A stretch of 64,000 nt of DNA from Buchnera aphidicola (Acyrthosiphon lactucae) (GCF_005083565.1 NZ_CP034891.1:434001-498000); one strand, 5' to 3'. Counted from the stretch's first letter, positions 1-10,281 are shown. A program made the numbers and translations. The notes: generated from the letters alone by a model not told the origin.

Positions 1-797
1 TATTAATTGATACAGCAGGACGCTTGCATGTTGATAAAAAAATGATGAGTGAAATTCAAGAAATACAAAATTTATCAAAACCTATTGAAACACTATTAAT
101 AGTAGATTCAATGATGGGTCAAGATGCTATGAATATGGCAAAAATATTTAATAATGATTTATTGATCTCTGGTATAATATTAACTAAAACAGATGGTGAT
201 TCTAGAAGTGGTATTGCTTTATCTATGCGTTATATTACTGGAAAACCTATTAAATTTATAGGAACAGGAGAAAAAATAACATCATTAGAAGCATTTTATC
301 CTGAAAGAATAGCTGATAGAATTCTTGGAATGAACGATATCATATCTCTTATTGAAGATATTGAAGAAAAAGTAGATCAGTCACAAATTCAAAAACTAAC
401 AAAAAAATTAAAAAAAGGTCAAAGTTTTAATTTAAATGACTTTTTAACACAAATTAAACAAATGAAAAAAATAGGCGGTTTAAATTATTTTATAGAAAAA
501 TTTTCTATCAATCATCAACTGTCTAATAATATATCTTTATTAAATACAGATAAAAATACTTTAAATAAAATAGAAGCAATGATATGTTCTATGACACCTA
601 AAGAAAGAATAAAGCCCATAATTATAAAGGGTTCAAGAAAACGCAGAATAGCTTTAGGTTCTGGTACAACAATACAAGATGTAAATAAATTATTAAAAAA
701 TTTTGATGATATAAGGAGAATAATGAAAAAAATTAAAACTAATGGTATCACAAAAGTAATGCGTAGCATAAAAAATATAATACCTAAAAATTTTTAA
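1..797 (+). CDS. ffh: Signal recognition particle protein Ffh, 3' part (5' end outside window)
   Basis: The reading frame enters the window at base 3 and runs to a stop at 795-797, giving about 264 residues of the roughly 450-residue SRP54 GTPase. The visible part begins inside the G domain with the DTAGR motif (G3), followed by TKTDGDSRSG (G4, TKxD), and ends in the methionine-containing M domain that binds 4.5S RNA and signal peptides (GSRKRRIALGSGTT and the C-terminal MRS motif). Ffh with 4.5S RNA targets nascent membrane proteins to FtsY. It lies directly upstream of rpsP, as in E. coli. The truncation is only the window edge. Confidence 0.96.
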   Translation, partial: LIDTAGRLHVDKKMMSEIQEIQNLSKPIETLLIVDSMMGQDAMNMAKIFNNDLLISGIILTKTDGDSRSGIALSMRYITGKPIKFIGTGEKITSLEAFYPERIADRILGMNDIISLIEDIEEKVDQSQIQKLTKKLKKGQSFNLNDFLTQIKQMKKIGGLNYFIEKFSINHQLSNNISLLNTDKNTLNKIEAMICSMTPKERIKPIIIKGSRKRRIALGSGTTIQDVNKLLKNFDDIRRIMKKIKTNGITKVMRSIKNIIPKNF

Positions 798-925
798 AAA
801 AATTATATTGTAAAAAATTAATTTAGTAAATTTTTTATATTTTATTTAATCTAAAAATTATAATTTTACTTTTTAATTTATTTTTAATAATCCTTTTAAT
901 TTAATAACTTTTAAGAAGAAAAGAA

Positions 926-1174
926 ATGGTAAAAATTCGTTTAGCTAGATATGGAACAAAAAAACGTCCTTTTTATAAAATGGTAGCAGCTGATAGTCGC
1001 TTTTCTAGAAACGGTCGTTTCATTGAACGTTTAGGATATTTTAATCCTATTGCTAAAGGAAAATCTGAAACAATAAAATTAGATTTAGAACGTATTAAAT
1101 ACTGGACTAATCAAGGTGCTCAAATGTCAGAAAGAACTAAAAAAATAATAAAATTACTAAATAAAAAGAGGTAA
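926..1174 (+). CDS. rpsP: 30S ribosomal protein S16
   Basis: This 82-residue protein has exactly the E. coli S16 length and the typical N-terminus [18 protein letters not shown]16 binds 16S rRNA early in 30S assembly. The ATG is preceded by a purine-rich ribosome binding site (AAGAAGAAAAG). It is the first gene of the conserved rpsP-rimM-trmD-rplS operon; 128 bases of very AT-rich sequence separate it from ffh and probably carry the operon promoter, which I cannot place confidently. Confidence 0.98.
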   Translation: MVKIRLARYGTKKRPFYKMVAADSRFSRNGRFIERLGYFNPIAKGKSETIKLDLERIKYWTNQGAQMSERTKKIIKLLNKKR

Positions 1175-1196
1175 TATTATAAATATTAGTATTAAT

Positions 1197-1706
1197 ATGC
1201 CAGATCAACCATTGTTAATAGGAAAGGTTGGAAAATCTTACGGAATATTAGGTTGGACAAGCATTTCTTCTTTTACAGAAGAACCACAAAAAATATTTGA
1301 TTATCTTCCCTGGTTTTTTTTTAAAGAAGGACAATGGACAAAAATTCAGATTCAAAATTGGAAAAAACATAAAAATAATTTTATTGTTCATATAAAAGGT
1401 ATTTCCGATCGTTCAATAATTAGAAATTTTACTAATGCAGACATAATGATTAGTAAACGTACATTACCTATATTAAAAAAAAATAATTACTACTGGAATG
1501 ATATTATTAATTATAAAGTTTTTGATATAAATAAGAATTATTTAGGAATCGTAATTGATTTAATAAGAACAAAAAATAACGATATTCTTGTAGTAGAAAA
1601 TAAATTTAATATATCTAAAAAGAATATATTAATTCCATTTATCGAGAATAAAATAATAAAAAATGTAAATACTAATAATAAATTCATACTAGTTCAATGG
1701 AACTAA
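1197..1706 (+). CDS. rimM: 16S rRNA processing / ribosome maturation factor RimM
   Basis: This 169-residue protein (E. coli 182) assists maturation of the 30S head near S19. The N-terminal RimM fold shows GKVGKSYGILGW, and the C-terminal PRC-barrel begins near YYWNDIINYKVF. The shorter length is due to a clipped N-terminus. It starts 22 bases after the rpsP stop, so it is cotranscribed. No clear Shine-Dalgarno is visible before the ATG. Confidence 0.95.
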   Translation: MPDQPLLIGKVGKSYGILGWTSISSFTEEPQKIFDYLPWFFFKEGQWTKIQIQNWKKHKNNFIVHIKGISDRSIIRNFTNADIMISKRTLPILKKNNYYWNDIINYKVFDINKNYLGIVIDLIRTKNNDILVVENKFNISKKNILIPFIENKIIKNVNTNNKFILVQWN

Positions 1707-1747
1707 ATCATGTGCTCTCAATGAAAAAAAAATATAATGATACTAAG

Positions 1748-2496
1748 ATGTGGTTTAATATTATTACTATTTTTCCAGAAATGTTTCGTGCAATTACTGA
1801 TTACGGTATCGTCGGACAGGCAATTAAAAAAGAAATTATTAATATTAATTTTTTTAATCCAAGAAATTTTAGTAAAAATAAATATAAATCTATAGATAAT
1901 CGTCCTTATGGAGGAGGACCTGGAATGTTAATGAGTGTTGAACCATTGTATCTAGCTATTAAAGCAGCAAAATCTGAATTAAAAGATGCTTCTATTATTT
2001 ATTTATCTCCTCAAGGAAACGAATTACAACAAAGTAATATAGAACAACTAATTAAGAAAAAAAAAATTATTTTTATATGTGGTCGATATGAAGGAATAGA
2101 TCAAAGAATTATTGATTATCAAGTAGATGAAGAATGGTCGATCGGAAATTATATACTTACTGGAGGAGAATTAGCTTCTATGGTTATGATTGACTCTATC
2201 TCACGATTAATTCCAGGTGTTATTAAAACTAAAAAATCAATAGAAGAAGATTCTTTTTCTAATAATTTACTTGATTATCCTAGTTATACCCGACCTAAAA
2301 TTATAGAAAAAATGTCAGTACCAGAAGTATTGTTGTCTGGAAATCATAATAAAATTCGTATTTGGCGTTTAAAGCAGTCGCTTGGAAAAACATGGATTAA
2401 AAGACCTGATCTTTTAAAAAAAAAATATTAACAAAAGAAGAAAAAATTCTATTAGAAGAATTTAAAGAAAAATTTAGAAAAAAAAATAATTATTAA
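1748..2496 (+). CDS. trmD: tRNA (guanine-37-N1)-methyltransferase TrmD, frame broken at a 10-A tract near the 3' end
   Basis: TrmD makes m1G37 in tRNAs reading CNN/CCN codons and prevents +1 frameshifting. The chosen ATG at 1748 begins MWFNIITIFPEMFRAITDYG, matching the E. coli start; an in-frame upstream ATG overlaps rimM and adds 17 unrelated residues. The trefoil-knot SAM site is seen (YLSPQG, GRYEGID, SIGNYILTGGELA). The annotated-frame stop at 2429-2431 follows ten A's (2416-2425). In the -1 frame the sequence continues to a stop at 2494-2496 with LTKEEKILLEEFKEKF, homologous to the E. coli C-terminus (LTEEQARLLAEFK). One extra A gives a gapless 249-residue protein (E. coli 255). Without slippage the product lacks about 20 C-terminal residues. 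Confidence 0.93.
2416..2425 (+). repeat. A10 tract at the trmD frame break
   Basis: Ten A's sit at the point where the trmD frame changes from the ATG frame to the -1 frame. Eleven (or eight) A's would make a single open reading frame; eleven gives a gapless alignment with E. coli TrmD. Candidate site of RNA polymerase slippage. Confidence 0.85.
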
Positions 2497-2528
2497 TTTC
2501 TTTTGTTATCTGAATTAAAGAGGAAATC

Positions 2529-2876
2529 ATGCTCAGTATAATTCAAAAAATAGAAAAAAAACAAATCAAAAAAAACATACCTATTTTTAGACCAGGAGAT
2601 ACTATAGAAGTCAAGGTATGGGTTATCGAAGGTTCTAAAAAACGTCTACAATCCTTTGAAGGAATAGTGATAGCAATAAGAAATCGTTATTTAAATTCTT
2701 CTTTTACTGTACGTAAAATATCTAATGGAGAGGGTATCGAAAGAGTTTTTCAAACACATTCTCATAGTATTAATGAAATTTTTATCAAAAGAAAAGGTTT
2801 AGTTAGAAAAGCAAAATTATATTATTTAAGAAATAGAACTGGTAAAGCTGCTCGTATTAAAGAAAGACTAAATTAA
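2529..2876 (+). CDS. rplS: 50S ribosomal protein L19
   Basis: This 115-residue protein has the E. coli L19 length, with conserved [22 protein letters not shown] and the basic C-terminus [17 protein letters not shown]19 lies at the 30S-50S interface. A strong ribosome binding site (AAGAGGAAATC) precedes the ATG. It is the last gene of the rpsP operon and is followed by a hairpin terminator. Confidence 0.98.
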   Translation: MLSIIQKIEKKQIKKNIPIFRPGDTIEVKVWVIEGSKKRLQSFEGIVIAIRNRYLNSSFTVRKISNGEGIERVFQTHSHSINEIFIKRKGLVRKAKLYYLRNRTGKAARIKERLN

Positions 2877-2883
2877 TATTAAT

Positions 2884-2913
2884 ATGCAGTCATGACAAAA
2901 TTCTTGACTGCAT
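2884..2913 (+). terminator. Rho-independent terminator after rplS
   Basis: ATGCAGTCA pairs with TGACTGCAT (9 bp, loop 12), followed by TATTTTTTAT. It lies 8 bases after the rplS stop and ends the rpsP operon; facing tldD is read toward it from the other side. Confidence 0.85.
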
Positions 2914-2956
2914 TATTTTTTATGGTATATAAATCATAGTATTTTTTTCAAGAAAA

Positions 2957-4408
2957 TTAAATAGTTCCACCTATAGTTAATTTTTCTAATTTCATAGATG
3001 GCTGACCTATTCCTACTGGAATATTTTGACCGTCTTTTCCACACATACCCATTCCCTGATCCATTTTTAAATCGTCTCCAACCATTGATATTTGTTGCAT
3101 AACTTCTAAACCTGATCCTATTAGAGTTGTATTTTTAATCGGTGTAATAATTTTACCTTGTTTAATTAAATAAGCTTCTGCGGTAGAAAAAACAAATTTT
3201 CCAGACGTAATATCAACTTGACCGCCGGAAAAATTTACAGCATATACTCCGTAATGAACACTTTTAATTATATCATCTATTTTGGAATTTCCAGATAACA
3301 TATAAGTATTAGTCATACGAGGCATAGGTAAATACGAATAAGATTCACGACGTCCATTTCCAGTAGATTCTGTTCCCATTAAACGGGCATTAAGTTTATC
3401 TTGCATATACTTTTTTAGTATTCCATTTTCAATTAAAATATTATATTGACCAGGAGTACCTTCATCATCAATACTTAATGATCCACGTTGATCTTTAATT
3501 GTACCATCATCAATAATAGTACATAATTCTGATGCAACTTTTTTACCAATCATATTAGTAAATATTGAAGTTCCTCTTCTATTAAAGTCACCTTCTAAAC
3601 CATGTCCTACTGCTTCATGTAATAAAACGCCTGGCCATCCAGATCCTAAAACTACTGGAAATGTTCCTGAAGGAGCTTCTTTTGAAGATAAATTCAATAG
3701 AGCTATACGAACAGCTTCTTTAGACCAATAGTCAATTCTAATTTCTCTTGAAAAATCATCTTTATTTAAAAAAAAGTTATAGTCAGTACGACTTCCTCCT
3801 CCACTGCGACCACGTTCTCTTTTTCCGCGATCTTCAACTAAAACACTAATTGAAAATTGTACTAATGGTCTGATATCTGAAACTAAATTGCCATCAGTAG
3901 AAGCAATTAAAATTTGTTCATATGATCCTGTCAAATTTGCATTTACTTCTATAACCCGATGATCAAGACTACGTGCTATATGATCTGCTCTGTAGAGAAG
4001 ATCGATTTTTTCTCTATAGGAGAAAATGTTTAACGGATTAGTAGTACTATAAAAGGGTTGTATTTTTTTTCTTGATAAAGTTTTTGTTTTTCCTGAACCT
4101 TTTATAAAAATAATACTACGTGCTTTTTGAGTACTTATTCTTAAAGAATCTCTTGATATTTGATCTGCATATGCAAATCCTGTACTTTCACCTGTAATGG
4201 CTCTTACACCAATACCTTCGTCTGAATGATAATTTCCTTCTTTTATAATACCATTTTCTAGCGTCCAAGATTCATGAAGATGAGATTGAAAATAAAAATC
4301 TCCATAATCTATTTTTGATGTGCAAAGATCTTCTAAAGAAACAAAAATATCTTGATGGTTTATTTTGTTTGCAGTTAATAAAGATTCACTAACTAATTCA
4401 AATGTCAT
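2957..4408 (-). CDS. tldD: Metalloprotease TldD
   Basis: This 483-residue protein (E. coli 481) is the catalytic half of the TldD/TldE (PmbA) peptidase, which degrades unfolded peptides and in E. coli takes part in microcin B17 maturation and CcdA turnover. The zinc-binding HEAVGH is at about residues 264-269, followed by [12 protein letters not shown]. The C-terminal metal ligand region (GMCGKDGQ...G.GQPSMK) is intact. It stands alone on the minus strand between the rplS terminator and aroQ; tldE is not in the window. Confidence 0.96.
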   Translation of the reverse strand: MTFELVSESLLTANKINHQDIFVSLEDLCTSKIDYGDFYFQSHLHESWTLENGIIKEGNYHSDEGIGVRAITGESTGFAYADQISRDSLRISTQKARSIIFIKGSGKTKTLSRKKIQPFYSTTNPLNIFSYREKIDLLYRADHIARSLDHRVIEVNANLTGSYEQILIASTDGNLVSDIRPLVQFSISVLVEDRGKRERGRSGGGSRTDYNFFLNKDDFSREIRIDYWSKEAVRIALLNLSSKEAPSGTFPVVLGSGWPGVLLHEAVGHGLEGDFNRRGTSIFTNMIGKKVASELCTIIDDGTIKDQRGSLSIDDEGTPGQYNILIENGILKKYMQDKLNARLMGTESTGNGRRESYSYLPMPRMTNTYMLSGNSKIDDIIKSVHYGVYAVNFSGGQVDITSGKFVFSTAEAYLIKQGKIITPIKNTTLIGSGLEVMQQISMVGDDLKMDQGMGMCGKDGQNIPVGIGQPSMKLEKLTIGGTI

Positions 4409-4533
4409 TTAAACTCACTTAATTTATGATAATATTATAAATATCTATTATAAAAGATAAAACAAAAAACAAAAAATATTTTTTAAAATTATATTTTAAT
4501 ATATTCAGTATATAATTATTTAAAGAGCTAAAA

Positions 4534-4989
4534 ATGAAAAAAAATATAAATATATTACTAATAAATGGACCTAATTTAAATCTTTTAGGAACACGAGAAA
4601 CTGAAATTTATGGAAAAGTTACTTTGTCTGATTTATTAAAAAATTTAGAAAAAAAATCAAAAAAACTTAACATATCTTTACATCATATACAATCTAATGC
4701 AGAACATGTATTAATTGATAAAATTCATTCTTCAAGAAAAAATATTGATTATATAATTATTAATCCAGCAGCATTTACACATACTAGTATAGCTATTAGA
4801 GATGCATTAATTGCAGTTAACATTCCTTTTATTGAAGTTCATATTTCAAATATTTATTCTAGAGAAAATTTTCGCTCTCATTCATGGTTGTCTGATATTT
4901 CACAAGGTGTCATTTGTGGACTAGGTCTAGATGGTTATTATTGGGCATTAAAGACAATATCTAATAGAATGATGAGCTTTAAAAAATAA
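4534..4989 (+). CDS. aroQ: 3-dehydroquinate dehydratase, type II
   Basis: This enzyme of 151 residues dehydrates 3-dehydroquinate to 3-dehydroshikimate in the shikimate pathway, feeding aromatic amino-acid supply to the host. Type II signatures are clear: [13 protein letters not shown] at the N-terminus with the lid tyrosine (IYGK), [11 protein letters not shown] and [15 protein letters not shown]. coli uses the unrelated type I enzyme AroD, so this is a different family from the model relative. It is transcribed divergently from tldD. Confidence 0.95.
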   Translation: MKKNINILLINGPNLNLLGTRETEIYGKVTLSDLLKNLEKKSKKLNISLHHIQSNAEHVLIDKIHSSRKNIDYIIINPAAFTHTSIAIRDALIAVNIPFIEVHISNIYSRENFRSHSWLSDISQGVICGLGLDGYYWALKTISNRMMSFKK

Positions 4990-5037
4990 AAAAATTATAA
5001 TTCTAAAAAATAATATAATAGTTAAAAACAAACTTTT

Positions 5038-5074
5038 GCACTCTCTTGATTTCTTATTAAAAAATAGAAAGTGC
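5038..5074. terminator. Hairpin between convergent aroQ and fis
   Basis: GCACTCTC pairs with GAAAGTGC (one mismatch, long AT-rich loop) between two convergent genes, with a T/A-rich flank (GTTTAAAAAAA). It could serve both genes. Confidence 0.5.
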
Positions 5075-5104
5075 AGTTTAAAAAAATAAAAATCTTTAAA
5101 ATAA

Positions 5105-5401
5105 TTAATTCATATTATATTTTTTTAATTTTTTTCGTAATGTACTACGATTTATTCCCATCATTAAAGCAGCACGTGTTTGATTTCCTCTAGTATACTG
5201 CATTATTGTATCTAAAAGCGGCTGTTCTAATTCTGATAATACTAATTCATATAAATTATTTACATGTTTACCATTTAAATTTAATAAATAATATTTTAAA
5301 GATTTTTTAATTAATTCACGTAAAGGTTTTTTTTTATTTTTATCTTGAATATTTAAAGTGGATAAAAATAAAAATTCTGTATTTATTTTTTTTTCTAGCA
5401 T
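5105..5401 (-). CDS. fis: DNA-binding protein Fis
   Basis: Fis is a nucleoid protein that bends DNA and activates rRNA and tRNA promoters. I choose the ATG at 5401 ([10 protein letters not shown]), which gives 98 residues, exactly the E. coli length; the longer in-frame start at 5455 adds 18 residues with no counterpart. The C-terminal helix-turn-helix ([20 protein letters not shown]) is almost unchanged from E. coli, while the N-terminal arm has drifted. In E. coli fis follows dusB; here dusB is absent. Confidence 0.96.
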   Translation of the reverse strand: MLEKKINTEFLFLSTLNIQDKNKKKPLRELIKKSLKYYLLNLNGKHVNNLYELVLSELEQPLLDTIMQYTRGNQTRAALMMGINRSTLRKKLKKYNMN

Positions 5402-5560
5402 GATACTATCAACTCTCAATTTTTTTATATTGTATATATTATTTTTTAAAATCATACTTAAAAAAATAATTTTTTATGTATTAAATAATATTTTTTAAAA
5501 TTTTTTATAAAATAAATAATATGTTTCATTAAAATCAATTTAATAAATAAAAAAATTTTA

Positions 5561-6529
5561 TTAAATATTATATATTTGAGAAATAAGTTCCTGCATATCT
5601 TGAGGAAGAGGTATTGTCCAAGACATTAAATTTTTATTAATAGGATGATGAAAAGAAAGACGGTTAGCATGTAATGCTTGACGAGAAAATTTATATATTT
5701 TATTATTATCTTCATCTTTTCTACAATTTAATTGAATTTGTGAACCACCATAAAAAGGATCTCCAACTAATGGATATTTAATATATAACATGTGAACACG
5801 AATTTGATGAGTACGTCCTGTTTCTAATCGTATTGCTATATGTGTATAAGATTTAAAACGATTAATTATTTTATAATGTGTCACTGATTTTTTCCCTAAT
5901 TTATGAACCATCATACAGGTCCTTTTAGTACGATGACGCATTATAGGCTTATTTATAGTTCCACCTGAGATCATTTTTCCTTTAACAACCCCTTCATATT
6001 CTCGAATAATTTTTCTTTTTTTTAATAATTCTAATAAACAATTATAAGAAAAAAAAGTTTTTGCGATTACCATTAATCCACTAGTATCTTTATCTAAACG
6101 ATGAACTATACCTGCACGGGGTATATATTTGATATTTTTATAATGATATAATAAAGAATTTAAAATAGTACCTTTTTCATTTCCAGGACCTGGATGAACA
6201 ACTAAACCAGCAGGTTTATTAATCACTAATATATGATCATCTTCATAAATTATATTTAAAAAAATTTTTTCAGGAACGTTAAACAATACATCTTTAGAAA
6301 AGGGGTAAATTGTAAGAATTTCACCTCCTAATATTTTTTTATCGGGTTGATTTATAATATTTTTATCAACACATACTCTATTCATAATAATTAAATTTTT
6401 TAAGTAAGAACGAGAATATTCTTTAAATAATTTAGATAAAACTAAATCCAATCTTTGTCCTGAAAATAAATAATATGATGCAATACTACTTAATTCTACT
6501 TTTTTCAATATAATTATCCTTGTATCCAC
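5561..6529 (-). CDS. rluD: 23S rRNA pseudouridine(1911/1915/1917) synthase RluD
   Basis: This 322-residue protein (E. coli 326) modifies helix 69 of 23S rRNA. An N-terminal S4 domain (GQRLDLVLSKLFKEYSRSYL) precedes the RluA-type catalytic domain, whose aspartate motif HRLDKDTSGL is present, with GRTHQIRVHM and LVGDPFYGG. It is divergent from bamD, as in E. coli (rluD next to yfiO/bamD). Confidence 0.96.
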   Translation of the reverse strand: MDTRIIILKKVELSSIASYYLFSGQRLDLVLSKLFKEYSRSYLKNLIIMNRVCVDKNIINQPDKKILGGEILTIYPFSKDVLFNVPEKIFLNIIYEDDHILVINKPAGLVVHPGPGNEKGTILNSLLYHYKNIKYIPRAGIVHRLDKDTSGLMVIAKTFFSYNCLLELLKKRKIIREYEGVVKGKMISGGTINKPIMRHRTKRTCMMVHKLGKKSVTHYKIINRFKSYTHIAIRLETGRTHQIRVHMLYIKYPLVGDPFYGGSQIQLNCRKDEDNNKIYKFSRQALHANRLSFHHPINKNLMSWTIPLPQDMQELISQIYNI

Positions 6530-6665
6530 ATGAATATTCTTGTAACTTCAATACTGAATCTTTAATATTTACAAATATAATATTCTATTTTTAGAATATG
6601 ATATTCTATATTATTATAAACATAAATATTTTTGAAAAAAAATTTTATTAATTTAAATTGAACAC

Positions 6666-7406
6666 ATGATAATGAAAAAAAAGAATAGTATTATATTTAT
6701 ATGTATGGTTTTATTTTTAAATTTAACAGTTCATTCTAAATCTTTAAAAAATAATTATTTTGTAGAAACATATACTCTCTATGAAAAATCTAAAAAAGAA
6801 TTAAAAAAAGAACATTTTGATAATGCTATATTTATATTAGAAAAGATAAAAAAAAATAATATTAGTAGTTTTAGTAATGATAAAATTCAAATGCATTTAA
6901 TTTATGCTTACTATAAAAATTTAAATTTCAATATGGCTCAAAAAAACATAAAAGAATTTATATATTCCTATCCAAACCATCCCAATTTAGATTACGTTAT
7001 ATATATACAATGTTTAATTAGCATCTCTTTAGATAAAAACATATTTTTTAAAATTTTACCTCTAGACTACCATAAAAATGATCTTAATTATGCAATAAAT
7101 GCATTCTTTCAATTGAAAAAATTTATTTATCAGTATCCTAAAAGTTTCTATGTTGTAAATGCCAAAAAAAATTTAATATATCTCAAAAATCGTTTATCTG
7201 AAAGTGAACTTGAAATCTTAAAATTTTATTTTTTTAAAAAAGAATATATAGCTGTTGTAAATAGAGGAGAAGAAATAATTCAGAAATATTCAGAAACACC
7301 AGCTGCACGGAAAGCTCTCATATATATAGAAAAATCTTATAAAGCATTGAAAATTTTTGATACAGCAAAAAAAATATCAAAAATAATTTCATTAAATAAA
7401 ATTTAA
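6666..7406 (+). CDS. bamD: Outer membrane assembly factor BamD (YfiO), lipobox cysteine missing
   Basis: BamD is the essential TPR lipoprotein of the BAM complex that inserts beta-barrel proteins in the outer membrane. The 246 residues align along their length with E. coli BamD (245): an N-terminal hydrophobic signal, then [31 protein letters not shown] and [22 protein letters not shown]. Where E. coli has LAGC, this protein has no cysteine (NLTVHSKS), so lipid anchoring is not apparent. The start could be the ATG at 6666 or 6672; no ribosome binding site decides it. Confidence 0.88.
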   Translation: MIMKKKNSIIFICMVLFLNLTVHSKSLKNNYFVETYTLYEKSKKELKKEHFDNAIFILEKIKKNNISSFSNDKIQMHLIYAYYKNLNFNMAQKNIKEFIYSYPNHPNLDYVIYIQCLISISLDKNIFFKILPLDYHKNDLNYAINAFFQLKKFIYQYPKSFYVVNAKKNLIYLKNRLSESELEILKFYFFKKEYIAVVNRGEEIIQKYSETPAARKALIYIEKSYKALKIFDTAKKISKIISLNKI

Positions 7407-7458
7407 GAGAATTAAAATTTATATAAAAAATATTTATTTTTACATTAAAAGCAAAATA

Positions 7459-10095
7459 ATGAATAAAACAACAAATAAAATACGTCAAGCTTTTTTGAAA
7501 TTTTTTAAAGAAAAAAAACATACGATTATCCCAAGTAGTTCTTTAATACCACATAATGATTCTACATTATTATTTACTAATGCGGGTATGAACCAATTTA
7601 AAGAAATATTTTTAGGTGAAAAAAAAAGTAAATATTCACGTGTAGCTACTGTGCAAAGATGTTTAAGAACTGGAGGAAAACACAACGATTTAGACAATGT
7701 AGGATATACTTCAAAACATCATACATTTTTTGAAATGCTTGGAAATTTTAGTTTTGGAGATTATTTTAAACAACAAGCAATAGAGTATGCTTGGGAATTA
7801 TTAACATCAAAAAAATGGTTTAATATACCAAAAAATAAATTATGGATTTCAGTATATAAAGATGATAACGAAACATATGAAATTTGGAATAAAATAATCA
7901 AAATACCTTCTGAACGTATTATCAGAATAGGCGATAAAAACAACAATCAATATGATTCTGAAAATTTCTGGCAAATGGGTGACAATGGACCATGTGGTCC
8001 TTGTACTGAAATATTTTATGATTATGAAAATAAAATCATAGATAATTATCTAGAATTTTTAGAAAATAAAAATGGTCGTTTTGTTGAAATATGGAATATT
8101 GTTTTTATAGAATTTAATCGTATCTCAAAAACAGAAATTATTGCCTTAAAAAACAAATCTATAGATACAGGTATGGGATTAGAAAGAATATCTGCTGTTT
8201 TACAGAATGTTTATTCTAATTATGATATCGATATATTTCAAAAACTCATAAAAAATATATCTGAATTAAGTTCTATAAATAATTTAAACCATGTTTCTTT
8301 ACAAATTATAGCAGATCATATTAGATCTTGTTCATATATTATTGCAGATAATATTATTCCATCAAATGAACATAGAGGTTACGTTTTAAGAAGAATTATT
8401 AGAAGAGCATTAAGACACGTATATAAAATTGGAATCAAAAAAAATGTTTTTTATAAACTAGTATCTGGTGTTATTCAAGTTATGGGAGAAACCGCTAATA
8501 TTTTAAAAGAAAAACAGAAAAAAATAGAAGAGATTTTAAAAATAGAAGAAATACAATTTTCTTATACCCTTAATAAAGGTATAAAAATATTAAATGATGA
8601 AATAGAAAAAATACAGAATAATATTCTTCCTGGTAAAACTGTATTTTATCTTTATGATACTTTTGGTTTTCCAATTGATTTAACATCAGATTTTTGTCGC
8701 GAAAAAAATATTGAAATAGATTATACTGGCTATAAATTAGCTAAAGAAAAACAAAAAAAACAATCAAATATTAATGAAAAATTTCATAAAAATTATAATG
8801 ATAGTATTATCATAAATGATACATGTGTGTTTAAAGGTTATAAAAAACATACAATACAATCAATAGTAAAATACATTTTTATAAATAATAAATCTGTTTC
8901 AAATATTACAAAAAATGAAAATGGAATTATTTTTCTTGATAAAACATCATTTTATGGTGAATCAGGAGGGCAAATAGGTGATATAGGTGAATTATATTCT
9001 CAAAAATCATCTTTTATAGTAGAAAATACAAAAAAATATGGAAAAGCAATAGGACATATTGGAAAATTAATTTCAGGAAAAATTACGGTTAATGATTCTA
9101 TTTGTAGCAAAATTAACGAAGATTATAGAAATTTGATCCAATTAAATCATTCTGCAACACATTTGCTGCATGCTGCATTACGAAAAATTTTAGGAAATAA
9201 TATTAGTCAAAAAGGTTCTTTAGTAACTAATACACATTTAAGATTTGATTTTTCTTATTTTAAACCAATAGAAACAATTCAAATAAAAAAAATTGAACAT
9301 ATTATTAATTTTCATATTCGTAATAATTTTAAGATTGAAACTCAAAAATTGAGTTTAGACGAGGCTAAGAAAAAAAAGGCAATAGCTTTATTTGATAATC
9401 AATATAGTTCGATTGTACGAGTTGTATCTATAAATAATTTTTCAATCGAATTATGTGGCGGAACACATGCTAAAAGAACTGGTGATATTGGATTATTTAA
9501 AATTATTTCTCAATCAAGCGTAGCATCAGGAATTAAAAGAATCGAAGCTGTAACAGGAATAGAAGCTATAAATTATTTGCATAAAAAAGATGATTATATA
9601 AAAGATATATCTCTAATACTAAATTGTAATAGTTTAGATATTAAAGAAAAGATAAAAAAACTTATAATAAAAATAAAAAATCTAGAAGAAAAAATTAGTA
9701 AACTACAAAATAAAGAAAATATACAATATATTAAAAAATTACTTAAAAATATTTCGGATATACAAGGAACAAAATTTTTAACAAATATATTTTATGATTA
9801 TGATCATAAATTATTAAGAACAATAGTTGATCAATTAAAAAAAGAACTAAAAAATGCAATTATTATCTTAATAAATATTATCAATAACCGTTTTACTATT
9901 GTTATTGGAGTTACAAAAAATTTATTTAATCAAATAACAGCAATTAAAATTATGGATATAATTAAAAATAAAACAAACTGGAAAGGAGGAGGAAAAAAAG
10001 ATATTGCTGAAGGAGGAGGGATTTATGAAAAAAAACTACTTATTATTTTAAAAAATATAGAATTATGGATTAATACACAGTTAAATAAAAAATAA
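7459..10095 (+). CDS. alaS: Alanyl-tRNA synthetase
   Basis: This 878-residue class II synthetase (E. coli 876) has the aminoacylation domain (FTNAGMNQFKEIFLG, TGGKHNDLDNVG), the tRNA-recognition domain and the editing domain. The editing zinc ligands fall at the E. coli positions: HSATH gives H564 and H568, and CGGTH gives C666 and H670. The C-Ala domain ends with GGGKKDIAEGGG. Editing of Ser/Gly-tRNA(Ala) therefore looks intact, unlike LeuRS in this window. It is upstream of csrA, as in E. coli; recA/recX are absent. Confidence 0.98.
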   Translation: MNKTTNKIRQAFLKFFKEKKHTIIPSSSLIPHNDSTLLFTNAGMNQFKEIFLGEKKSKYSRVATVQRCLRTGGKHNDLDNVGYTSKHHTFFEMLGNFSFGDYFKQQAIEYAWELLTSKKWFNIPKNKLWISVYKDDNETYEIWNKIIKIPSERIIRIGDKNNNQYDSENFWQMGDNGPCGPCTEIFYDYENKIIDNYLEFLENKNGRFVEIWNIVFIEFNRISKTEIIALKNKSIDTGMGLERISAVLQNVYSNYDIDIFQKLIKNISELSSINNLNHVSLQIIADHIRSCSYIIADNIIPSNEHRGYVLRRIIRRALRHVYKIGIKKNVFYKLVSGVIQVMGETANILKEKQKKIEEILKIEEIQFSYTLNKGIKILNDEIEKIQNNILPGKTVFYLYDTFGFPIDLTSDFCREKNIEIDYTGYKLAKEKQKKQSNINEKFHKNYNDSIIINDTCVFKGYKKHTIQSIVKYIFINNKSVSNITKNENGIIFLDKTSFYGESGGQIGDIGELYSQKSSFIVENTKKYGKAIGHIGKLISGKITVNDSICSKINEDYRNLIQLNHSATHLLHAALRKILGNNISQKGSLVTNTHLRFDFSYFKPIETIQIKKIEHIINFHIRNNFKIETQKLSLDEAKKKKAIALFDNQYSSIVRVVSINNFSIELCGGTHAKRTGDIGLFKIISQSSVASGIKRIEAVTGIEAINYLHKKDDYIKDISLILNCNSLDIKEKIKKLIIKIKNLEEKISKLQNKENIQYIKKLLKNISDIQGTKFLTNIFYDYDHKLLRTIVDQLKKELKNAIIILINIINNRFTIVIGVTKNLFNQITAIKIMDIIKNKTNWKGGGKKDIAEGGGIYEKKLLIILKNIELWINTQLNKK

Positions 10096-10200
10096 AAATA
10101 ACAAGTATTTTTTATATATAAAATCAATTAAATGTTGAAAACGTTATTAATTTAAATTTATTTAAAATATGTAATAAGAATATATTATAAAAATATTTTA

Positions 10201-10281
10201 TGGTCTACGTTTAACCCTGTATTATTCATGACGCCAGGAACTAGAGAGGCCGAACTCTTTTAATATTTCAAGGAACAAAGA
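10201..10281 (+). promoter_or_regulatory. csrA 5' leader with candidate CsrA-binding GGA sites
   Basis: The 60 bases 10201-10260 are about 45% G+C by hand count, far above the neighbouring spacers. The leader contains CAGGAAC (around 10237) and CAAGGAAC overlapping the ribosome binding site just before the csrA ATG. In E. coli, CsrA represses its own translation by binding GGA sites in this leader. That the same happens here is inference. Confidence 0.5.

Noticed and set aside
1697-1747. Upstream start for trmD overlapping rimM
   Set aside because: The ATG at 1748 matches the conserved TrmD N-terminus (MW..I..FPEMF).
5402-5455. Longer Fis N-terminus starting at 5455
   Set aside because: The start at 5401 gives the exact 98-residue Fis length; the extra 18 residues have no counterpart.
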